In this document: positions 1-5,413 of the stretch, piece by piece
Position numbering within the stretch: position 1 is the stretch's first letter
Layout of the letters: every line of letters starts with the position of its first letter
Assembly: GCA_027064945.1 (NCBI GenBank)
Contig: JAMOPB010000475.1
Span: 1 to 5,459 of the forward strand
DNA: 5,459 nt
DNA from: Candidatus Cloacimonadota bacterium
GTDB taxonomy: Bacteria; Cloacimonadota; Cloacimonadia; Cloacimonadales; TCS61
Reading direction: 5' to 3'
Made by a program: the position numbers and the translations under genes
Notes under the pieces: model-generated
Seen by the model: only the letters and a program-made list of their open reading frames with translations
Told to the model about the DNA's origin: nothing
Database searches by the model: none

Positions 1-369
1 GGCGAAGGGTTACCATCTCTCAAACATGGTAATGTTGCTATACCAAAATTAATAGAAAAGATACTTCAGTATGGAGTGAATAAAAAAAATCTTGTTGCAA
101 AAATTTTTGGCGGAGGAGCAGTCTTGCAACTTTTAAATGATAAAAGTAATTCTTTAAATATTGGTGAAAAAAATATTGATATTGCATTTACAATACTTAA
201 AAAAGAAGGTATAAAGATTTTGAATTATGATGTAGGAGGTTCTACAGGCAGAAAAATAGTAATGCGGACTACAGATTTTAAGATTTTTGTTAAACGCATC
301 AAAAAAGTGGATACAGATAAAATTTGTTTTCTTCAAAATGATTTATTCTTTAATTTTAAAAACAAGTAA
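1..369 (+). CDS. cheD: CheD, receptor glutamine deamidase (3' part, 5' end outside the window)
   Basis: The frame is open from base 1 to the TAA at 367-369 and encodes 122 residues. CheD proteins deamidate selected receptor glutamines (and may demethylate), and in many bacteria bind CheC. The visible CheD signatures are AIPKLI (13-18), the LVAKIFGGGA core (31-40), IGEKNID (54-60) and DVGGSTGRKI (77-86). The catalytic Cys and His known from Thermotoga CheD lie N-terminal to these and are upstream of base 1, so activity cannot be judged. An internal GTG at 76 is not the likely start, because conserved residues precede it. After the usual KIFVKRI end there is a tail of about 22 residues (to ...NDLFFNFKNK), longer than in the family members I remember. 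The receptor gene starts 14 bp downstream, so CheD probably acts on it. The family call is firm. Confidence 0.9.
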   Translation, partial: GEGLPSLKHGNVAIPKLIEKILQYGVNKKNLVAKIFGGGAVLQLLNDKSNSLNIGEKNIDIAFTILKKEGIKILNYDVGGSTGRKIVMRTTDFKIFVKRIKKVDTDKICFLQNDLFFNFKNK

Positions 370-374
370 AGGGG
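369..374 (+). promoter_or_regulatory. Ribosome binding site of the receptor gene
   Basis: AAGGGG lies 9 bases before ATG 384 and directly follows the cheD stop. It supports this start and leaves no room for a separate promoter between cheD and the receptor, suggesting co-transcription. Confidence 0.6.
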
Positions 375-383
375 CATTGTGTT

Positions 384-2057
384 ATGTTAGATAAAAACAA
401 AATAACATCTAAGTATGTAATTCATTACCAAAAAGCTTTCTTCGCAGTTGCACTAATGTCAATGCTCATTACTTTTATAATTTATTTTGTATTTTACACA
501 CCTATTTACAATATTACACGTTCTTTTTTTGAAAGTGAAAAATCAGCAGATATAGTAAGTGATATTTCATTAATTTTCCTATCCTATGCTTTTATAGTTG
601 TTCTAAATTTATTACTCATTAAAAATAAATTTAAAAATTTTGAAAAAAATTACAATGAAGAAATTAAAAATTATTTTAAGGAAATATATAACTATGTTCA
701 TGAATTGTTGAACTCTATTACTAACTCTATTACTAATATGAATAGATTTAACAAATTAAGTATTAAAAATTTTGAAAAAAATTACAATGAAGAAATTAAA
801 AATTATTTTAAGGAAATGTATAACTATCTTCATGAATTGTTGGACACTATTACTGATGTGAATTTTAATAAAGCAAGTCTTGAAAATTTCGGAGCAAGTT
901 ACCACGAAGAGATCCAAAAATATTTTAATGATATAAATAAAGATATTCATAACCATTTGAATTCTATAGCTGATGCGATCAGGAATATAAAAGCTGGTCT
1001 TGAAAGCCTTGAAAAAATGCACAATGAAGAAAGGCAGAAATATTTTAACGAGATTTATAAATATATTTACGAATTTTTAAATACTATTGCTGATGTGAAC
1101 AAATTATCCAACACTCATATAGAGGAAATAATCAAAGAAACAAATGATGCAGCTTTTTCTATTATGGACTATGCACAGTCTATAGACGATGCTGTGGAAG
1201 CTTTGTTGGAAAAGGTAAAATCTTTAAAAGAGGAATCTGTAAAGTTTTCTGAAGAAACACACCAGACAATGGAAGATAATGAAAAGGCCATTATTGATTT
1301 ACAAAATTATATCAGAGGCAGATTTCAGGAGATGGAAAAGGACAAGGAAATAGTATTTTTTTTGAAAAATAATGCACAGGAATTGGTTGGTCTTATAACT
1401 ATGATAAAGGATATTGCTGATCAAACAAACCTTCTTGCCTTAAATGCTTCCATTGAAGCGGCACGAGCAGGTGAACATGGCAGGGGGTTTGCGGTGGTGG
1501 CTGATGAAATCCGTAAATTGTCTGAAAAGTCTAATAAAGCAGCAGATGAGATAGATAAAGCAATAAATCAGATGGCTAATAATGTTGAATCAAAACTTGC
1601 TGAGAAGCTTGATGAAAAAATTTTAGAAAAAAGGCAGAGTCTACTGAGAAGATTAGAAGCTCAGCTCATTTCTGTCGCCAATAGTTACAGAACAATGGAA
1701 AATATGAACAAGCAAATTATAGAGAGTGTGTTACATCACTCAGAGGTGGTGAGTAAAAGAATTGCTGAGCTTCTAGCTAATATCCAGTTTCAGGATATTA
1801 CAAGACAACAGTTGGAAACAATAATGGAAATTAACGAACAAATTAATAAAAAATTTACAACAGTTGATAGTGACTATAAAGATGTAGATCTTATCGAAAA
1901 GCTTAAAAAACTGGCGCATGTGGATATGAATGAGATAAAAGATAGGTATGTAATGGAAAAGCAAAGAAAAGTTCACGAGAAAGCCATTGGTGAAAGTGCT
2001 GATGGAGTTGAGGGGAAAGAAGATGGAAGCGAGGAAGATAATCTTTTTTTCTTTTAA
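384..2057 (+). CDS. Methyl-accepting chemotaxis protein with a tandem-repeat linker and a CheZ-like C-terminal helix
   Basis: A 557-residue receptor that should feed CheA/CheW in the membrane-bound array. Two hydrophobic segments (about 19-40 and 58-79) form a hairpin with only about 18 residues between them, so there is no large extracytoplasmic sensor. Residues 84-243 hold four repeats of about 40 residues where a HAMP domain would normally sit. Long helical coiled-coil sequence follows. The signalling tip is canonical: IKDIADQTNLLALN (341-354), then EAARAGEHGRGFAVVADEIRKL (358-379). The returning helix leaves the usual MCP pattern near 400 and ends with IQFQDITRQQLETIMEI (467-483), resembling the CheZ phosphatase helix. 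An acidic tail (about 537-552) and LFFF end the protein. I saw no clear methylation-site consensus and no strict NWETF-type CheR/CheB tether. The receptor family is certain; the ligand is unknown, and cytoplasmic or membrane-state sensing is my inference. Confidence 0.95.
   Translation: MLDKNKITSKYVIHYQKAFFAVALMSMLITFIIYFVFYTPIYNITRSFFESEKSADIVSDISLIFLSYAFIVVLNLLLIKNKFKNFEKNYNEEIKNYFKEIYNYVHELLNSITNSITNMNRFNKLSIKNFEKNYNEEIKNYFKEMYNYLHELLDTITDVNFNKASLENFGASYHEEIQKYFNDINKDIHNHLNSIADAIRNIKAGLESLEKMHNEERQKYFNEIYKYIYEFLNTIADVNKLSNTHIEEIIKETNDAAFSIMDYAQSIDDAVEALLEKVKSLKEESVKFSEETHQTMEDNEKAIIDLQNYIRGRFQEMEKDKEIVFFLKNNAQELVGLITMIKDIADQTNLLALNASIEAARAGEHGRGFAVVADEIRKLSEKSNKAADEIDKAINQMANNVESKLAEKLDEKILEKRQSLLRRLEAQLISVANSYRTMENMNKQIIESVLHHSEVVSKRIAELLANIQFQDITRQQLETIMEINEQINKKFTTVDSDYKDVDLIEKLKKLAHVDMNEIKDRYVMEKQRKVHEKAIGESADGVEGKEDGSEEDNLFFF
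633..1112 (+). repeat. Four in-frame tandem repeats of about 117-132 bp inside the receptor gene
   Basis: Units lie at 633-764 (44 codons), 765-881 (39), 882-1001 (40) and 1002-1112 (37). The shared pattern is roughly N-F-E-K-x-Y-x-E-E-I-x-x-Y-F-x-x-I-x-x-x-I-x-x-x-L-x-x-I. Units 1 and 2 share an uninterrupted identical stretch (631-685 and 763-817) and differ at 4 of the first 90 bases. Units 3 and 4 are clearly diverged. Unit 1 is longer mainly because of a perfect 12-base tandem duplication (AACTCTATTACT at 711-722 and 723-734, encoding NSITNSIT). The pattern predicts amphipathic helix. Confidence 0.92.
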
Positions 2058-2152
2058 TGTTAGTGAAAGTGAGGGTGAGAGTGGACGTGACGGGTAAAGA
2101 ACATTTTATTATGTTATAAACTTTTTATGTGATATCTATAAGGATTCTATAT

Positions 2153-2178
2153 TGCTTCTGAAAATATGTTTAGAAGCA
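2153..2178 (+). other. Inverted repeat in the gap before cheY
   Basis: Arms TGCTTCTGAA and TTTAGAAGCA form a 10-bp stem with one G-U pair around a 6-base loop (AATATG). No T-tract follows, so it is a poor terminator. It could be an operator, an mRNA-stability hairpin or chance. Confidence 0.45.
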
Positions 2179-2242
2179 TAAGTATATATATTCCAAAGTT
2201 ATGTTTCTAAAGTATAGAAGTTATGAATTATGAATATTCAAA

Positions 2243-2257
2243 TGGCAATATCATTGA
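2243..2257 (+). promoter_or_regulatory. Weak sigma-54-like promoter candidate for cheY-STAS-cheA
   Basis: TGGCA, six bases, then TTGA matches the spacing of the -24/-12 consensus (TGGCAC-N5-TTGC) but lacks the highly conserved C of the -12 GC pair. A start about 12 bases downstream would leave a leader of about 20 bases before ATG 2287. No good sigma-70 pair was found here, and flagellar or chemotaxis genes often use sigma-54. The missing C keeps this tentative. Confidence 0.25.
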
Positions 2258-2275
2258 ACACTGAACAAAAATAAC

Positions 2276-2281
2276 AGGGGG
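2276..2281 (+). promoter_or_regulatory. Ribosome binding site of cheY
   Basis: AGGGGG lies 5 bases before ATG 2287 and supports that start. Confidence 0.6.
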
Positions 2282-2286
2282 TATAC

Positions 2287-2655
2287 ATGCCAAAGACCAT
2301 AATGATAGTAGATGACTCTGCATCCTTGAGACAGGTTGTAAAAATGACACTTAAAAAAGCAGGTTATGAAGTCTTGGAAGCCAAAGATGGACAGGATGCT
2401 TTAAACAAACTTGCTGGTAAAAAAGTTCACCTGATTATAAGTGATTTAAATATGCCTGTGATGGATGGGATAACCTTTATAAAAGAGCTGAAGAAGAGTC
2501 CAACCCATAAGTTTATTCCAGTGATGATGCTCACAACAGAATCTCAGAAATCCAAAATGATGGAAGGCAAAGCAGCTGGTGCCAAAGCCTGGTTAATTAA
2601 ACCATTTAAACCAGAACAGCTTATGGCAGCGATAGATAAGTTAATTTTACCTTAG
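2287..2655 (+). CDS. cheY: CheY, chemotaxis response regulator
   Basis: A 122-residue stand-alone receiver domain, the normal CheY length, with no output domain. It should take phosphate from CheA and bind the flagellar switch or another motility output. Key residues are present: acidic pocket Asp9-Asp10 (IMIVDDS), phospho-acceptor Asp53 (ISDLNMPVMDG), switch Thr83 (MLTTES) and Lys105 (LIKPF). Trp102 occupies the position of the aromatic switch residue (Tyr106 in E. coli CheY). The start at 2287 has a good ribosome binding site. The STAS gene starts 11 bp after its stop and cheA follows directly, which makes this the likely cognate CheY of the downstream kinase. A CheY-like phosphate sink cannot be excluded by sequence alone, but the conserved switch residues favour a true CheY. 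Confidence 0.93.
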   Translation: MPKTIMIVDDSASLRQVVKMTLKKAGYEVLEAKDGQDALNKLAGKKVHLIISDLNMPVMDGITFIKELKKSPTHKFIPVMMLTTESQKSKMMEGKAAGAKAWLIKPFKPEQLMAAIDKLILP

Positions 2656-2666
2656 AGAGGGATAAA

Positions 2667-2954
2667 ATGGCTAAAGTTAAACTCACTTATAATGATGATG
2701 GGATTACCGTAGATATTTCTGAAGATTTTACAGTAATGACGATTAATGAGGTAAAAAAGGCGCTTGAGGAAGTCTTGGCTGCATCCAAACCCGTGGAGAT
2801 TTTACTGAAAGAGGTAGAAGAGTTCGACAGTGCAGCTTTTCAGCTTTTGTATGCATTTGTAAATGAACTTCAAAAAAGACATATAGAATATAAAATTTTA
2901 GAAATGAGTAATTCAGTAAAAAATATATTAACTATTTATGACACGGAGTTATAA
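2667..2954 (+). CDS. Small STAS-domain protein of the chemotaxis operon
   Basis: A 95-residue protein consisting of one STAS domain, the fold of SpoIIAA-type anti-anti-sigma factors and of MlaB. An N-terminal beta region (3-18) is followed by a helix (25-39), the strand VEILLKEVEEFD (43-54), and the signature DSAAFQLLYAF (54-64), which corresponds to the family D-[ST]-A-G-x-Q-L-L. Ser55 is at the position phosphorylated in SpoIIAA-like proteins. The usual Gly after Ser-Ala is Ala57 here. The ribosome binding site GAGAGGG (2655-2661) is 5 bases before the ATG. It lies between cheY and cheA, and its stop abuts the cheA start. Its biochemical role is unknown. A scaffold or modulator of the CheA/receptor complex, or a partner-switching element, are possibilities I infer only from context; no anti-sigma kinase is visible. 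Confidence 0.85.
   Translation: MAKVKLTYNDDGITVDISEDFTVMTINEVKKALEEVLAASKPVEILLKEVEEFDSAAFQLLYAFVNELQKRHIEYKILEMSNSVKNILTIYDTEL
2945..2948 (+). promoter_or_regulatory. Ribosome binding site of cheA inside the STAS gene
   Basis: GGAG lies in the last codons of the STAS gene, 6 bases before ATG 2955. The STAS stop and cheA start abut (TAAATG), implying translational coupling. A second in-frame ATG at 2961 is 12 bases away and less likely. Confidence 0.55.
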
Positions 2955-5123
2955 ATGGACATGGATCCCAAAAAAACTTTTGTTACAGAAGGCATTGAGT
3001 TGCTTGAAGCAGCAGAGGACAGTCTTCTTAATCTTGAAAATGATTTCAGCGATAAAGATTCATTAAATAATCTTTTTAGAGTGATACACACTTTGAAAGG
3101 TTCCGCTGGAATAGTTGGTTTTGAATATATGGAAAATTTTACTCACCACTTTGAAAATTTTCTGGATAAATTGAGAAATGATGAAATTACATTAACCTCA
3201 GATATGGTTTCCCTTTTGTTAAAGACCATTGATTATTTGAGAGAAATAATAAGTCATATTGAAGAAACTGGTAACGACAGCGACCAAAGTATTGTCTCAC
3301 AAGGCAATGCTATTTTGGAAGAGTTAAGCAATTTTTATGATGTAGAAATAAAAAAGACCCAGAAAGATGATGAAAAATCGGACAATAAACTGGATTGGGA
3401 AAATGAAGAGGATAATGATAGTTTTCGCGTAAGTTCTAACTATTGGCACATATCTTTACGTTTTAAAGAAGATTTCTTTTTGACGGGCATGGATCCTTCT
3501 TCATTTATTAATTACCTGAAAAAATTGGGTGAAATTAAATATATTCAAATCATTGCAGATAATTTGCCTGATTTTAAAAACCTTGATTCACAAAAATGCT
3601 ATCTTGGTTTTGAAATTGAGTTTGATACAGAATTTGACCGTCATACAATTATAGATGTTTTTGAGTTTGTTCTGGATGATTGTTATATATCTGTAATTCC
3701 ACCAAAGTCAAAAATAGATGAATATATTAAACTGATAAATGAACTTCCTGAGGACAAAGAGAGAATAGGTGAAATACTAGTGGCAGGTGGTGCACTTACA
3801 GAAAAAGAACTGGAGATTGCTTTAAATAGGCAACAGGCTGAATCAGAAGAAAAGAGACGCAAGTTTGGTGAGATTCTTGTTGAGGATTCTCAATTTTCTC
3901 CAAAAGTAGTTGATGTTGCGCTACAAAAGCAGAAAAAAATAAGACAAAAGAAAGCCAAAGAAGCCAGAACATTGAGGGTGGATGCAGAAAAACTTGACCA
4001 TGTGATAAATATTGTAGGTGAGCTTGTCACTACTACATCAGGTATTTTGCAGAGAGCAAAGGTATTAAATGACAGTCAGTTAGAGGAATTTTCTTCGAAT
4101 CTCCATCGGCTTGTTAATGATTTGCGTGATAAATCCATGGAACTGAGAATGGTTCCTATAGGGGAATCTTTTAATCGATTCAGACGATTAGTAAGAGATC
4201 TTAGTAAAGAATTTGGTAAGGAAATAGAACTTGAAATCAGAGGCGGAGAAACAGAGTTAGATAAGACATTTATTGAAAAGATAAACGATCCTTTGATTCA
4301 TTTAATACGAAACAGCATAGACCACGGGATTGAAAGTAGAGAAGAGAGAATACAGAAAGGTAAAGATCCTAAAGGTAAAATCATACTCAATGCCTATAAC
4401 GATGCAGGCAGTATTGTTATTGAAATAACCGATGATGGTAAAGGCTTAGACAAAGATGTCATTGGCCAAAAAGCAGTAGAAAAGGGTATTATCAGTAGTT
4501 ATCAACATATGACTGATTCTGAAATTTATAACCTGATTTTTGAACCAGGATTTTCTACTGCAGAAAAAATCACCAATATTTCTGGTCGTGGAGTAGGAAT
4601 GGATGTTGTCAGGCGGAATATAGAGGACCTTAGGGGAACTATTTCCATAGATACAGAGCCTGGAAAGTACACAACCATAAAAATAAGACTTCCTTTGACA
4701 CTAGCTATTATTGACGGTTTTCTAGTTGGTGTTAATGAGCAAAAATATGTGATTCCATTAGATATGGTAGTTGAGTGTATAGAATTTGATGAAAAGAAAC
4801 ATAAAAGTGATACAAGGAGCTACATTAATTTACGAGGTAAAATTTTGCCCTTTATAAGGATGGATGAGCTGTTTGAAGAACGTGTTTCCAATAAGCAGTA
4901 TGCAAATATTGTCATTGTGAACTATGGAGCTCAATCAATTGGGCTTGTGGTACATGAGATATATGGAGAAGTCCAGGCTGTAATCAAATCATTAGGAACT
5001 ATGTATCGTGATGTGGAATTTTTTAGTGGAGCAACAATACTTGGGGACGGCAGCGTTGCTCTAATCCTTGATGTTCAGAAACTAGTTAAGATTTATGAAG
5101 AAATTGAAGAAAATAGGTTATAA
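2955..5123 (+). CDS. cheA: CheA, chemotaxis histidine kinase
   Basis: A 722-residue sensor kinase that autophosphorylates in response to receptors and passes phosphate to CheY. Domains in order: HPt/P1 (about 1-125) with phospho-His45 in HTLKGSAG; an acidic linker (133-155); a non-classical P2 region made of an ACT-like alpha/beta domain (about 163-250, WHISLRF to FVLDD) and a helical module with two GEILV repeats (272-276 and 305-309, period 33); dimerisation helices P3 (about 338-400, LDHVINIVGELV and ELRMVPI); ATPase P4 with N box HLIRNSIDHGIE (449-460), G1 DDGKGLD (493-499), F box IFEPGFST (528-535) and G2 GRGVGMDVV (544-552); and CheW-like P5 (about 585-718) for array coupling. All catalytic motifs are intact and no receiver domain is fused. 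The start abuts the STAS stop. Function is confident; the role of the P2 modules is inferred. Confidence 0.96.
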   Translation: MDMDPKKTFVTEGIELLEAAEDSLLNLENDFSDKDSLNNLFRVIHTLKGSAGIVGFEYMENFTHHFENFLDKLRNDEITLTSDMVSLLLKTIDYLREIISHIEETGNDSDQSIVSQGNAILEELSNFYDVEIKKTQKDDEKSDNKLDWENEEDNDSFRVSSNYWHISLRFKEDFFLTGMDPSSFINYLKKLGEIKYIQIIADNLPDFKNLDSQKCYLGFEIEFDTEFDRHTIIDVFEFVLDDCYISVIPPKSKIDEYIKLINELPEDKERIGEILVAGGALTEKELEIALNRQQAESEEKRRKFGEILVEDSQFSPKVVDVALQKQKKIRQKKAKEARTLRVDAEKLDHVINIVGELVTTTSGILQRAKVLNDSQLEEFSSNLHRLVNDLRDKSMELRMVPIGESFNRFRRLVRDLSKEFGKEIELEIRGGETELDKTFIEKINDPLIHLIRNSIDHGIESREERIQKGKDPKGKIILNAYNDAGSIVIEITDDGKGLDKDVIGQKAVEKGIISSYQHMTDSEIYNLIFEPGFSTAEKITNISGRGVGMDVVRRNIEDLRGTISIDTEPGKYTTIKIRLPLTLAIIDGFLVGVNEQKYVIPLDMVVECIEFDEKKHKSDTRSYINLRGKILPFIRMDELFEERVSNKQYANIVIVNYGAQSIGLVVHEIYGEVQAVIKSLGTMYRDVEFFSGATILGDGSVALILDVQKLVKIYEEIEENRL

Positions 5124-5141
5124 AGGGTAGATGGTTTAATA

Positions 5142-5147
5142 TATAAT
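5142..5147 (+). promoter_or_regulatory. Possible -10 element after cheA
   Basis: An exact TATAAT occurs in the 108-bp gap between cheA and the next start. No good -35 hexamer lies 16-18 bases upstream, and a sigma-28-like reading (TAAA at 5121, overlapping the cheA stop) fits poorly. AT-rich chance is likely. The gap otherwise shows only weak inverted repeats and no clear terminator. Confidence 0.2.
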
Positions 5148-5218
5148 AGGTTTCAATCAAGATTGGAAGATGGGCAAAAATCAAAGAGCTTGTTTTGAGT
5201 TAAACAAAAATTTATTAC

Positions 5219-5224
5219 AGGAGG
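5219..5224 (+). promoter_or_regulatory. Strong ribosome binding site before the receptor remnant
   Basis: Perfect AGGAGG, 7 bases before ATG 5232. It indicates that the 46-codon frame is, or was, a real translated gene start. Confidence 0.65.
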
Positions 5225-5231
5225 TTTTTGT

Positions 5232-5372
5232 ATGTTTAAAAACATGAAGATTGGAACCAAACTTGGCGTGGGGTTTGGAACGTTAATATTGATAGCATTA
5301 ATATTGGGTGCAGGCGGTATTCAGGTTGAGGCCCAATTCAAGGTCTTAACTTTTATGAAGTGCTACAAGTGA
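5232..5372 (+). pseudogene. Collapsed MCP gene: N-terminal membrane segment plus short tail (46 codons)
   Basis: The frame starts MFKNMKIGTKLGVGFG, a very typical MCP beginning, followed by a hydrophobic helix (TLILIALILGAGGI, 17-30). It then stops at codon 47 after IQVEAQFKVLTFMKCYK, where a receptor would continue with a sensor, HAMP and signalling domain for some 500 residues. VEAQFKV resembles the last residues of many MCPs (xVAQFKV), so an internal in-frame deletion joining the two ends of the gene is a plausible origin. The ribosome binding site and start are intact and the frame has no internal stop, so a small single-pass membrane protein may still be made. The alternative is a frameshift, but no MCP-like continuation is visible before the next gene begins 41 bp later. 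Confidence 0.65.
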
Positions 5373-5400
5373 TAAAATAATAAAAAAGTATTTATCTTTA

Positions 5401-5408
5401 AAAGGAGG
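5401..5408 (+). promoter_or_regulatory. Strong ribosome binding site of the last gene
   Basis: AAAGGAGG, 5 bases before ATG 5414. It is near-perfect and fixes the start of the truncated final gene. Confidence 0.7.
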
Positions 5409-5413
5409 TTGCA

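Larger units (their letters stand above)
2057..2286 (+). other. Intergenic region between the receptor and cheY
   Basis: There are 229 bp between the receptor stop and cheY. The first 35 bases are G/A-rich with a repeating NNGTGR hexamer pattern (2061-2090). The rest is very AT-rich and contains the hairpin at 2153-2178, a 7-base tandem repeat TTATGAA (2221-2234), a sigma-54-like element (2243-2257) and the cheY ribosome binding site (2276-2281). No convincing gene or U-tailed terminator is visible. A 20-codon frame overlaps the receptor stop as TAATG (2057-2119), but it has no ribosome binding site of its own and is not called as a gene. Confidence 0.6.

Noticed and set aside
154..336. Minus-strand open frame of 60 codons opposite cheD
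   Set aside because: It is a low-complexity Phe/Ile/Tyr-rich shadow of the AT-rich cheD frame, with no family resemblance.
756..1022. Minus-strand open frame of 88 codons within the receptor repeats
   Set aside because: It is the complement of the repeat-rich receptor coding sequence, without a ribosome binding site or recognisable domain.
633..1112. Repeats read as CRISPR or as a non-coding minisatellite
   Set aside because: The units are contiguous, a multiple of three long, in frame and conserved as protein; there are no spacer-like inserts.
1773..1976. Minus-strand open frame of 67 codons opposite the receptor C-terminal region
   Set aside because: A shadow of the clear + strand MCP coding sequence, with composition typical of antisense AT-rich DNA.
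2057..2119. A 20-codon gene overlapping the receptor stop (TAATG)
   Set aside because: It has no ribosome binding site of its own and a repeat-driven Val alternation; chance is the simpler explanation.
2153..2178. Rho-independent terminator after the receptor gene
   Set aside because: The stem is AT-rich and followed by TAAGTATATATA rather than a T-tract.
5150..5210. Hairpins after cheA as a terminator (CAATC/GATTG and TCAAA/TTTGA)
   Set aside because: Stems are only 4-5 bp with a tiny loop or poor context and no T-tract.
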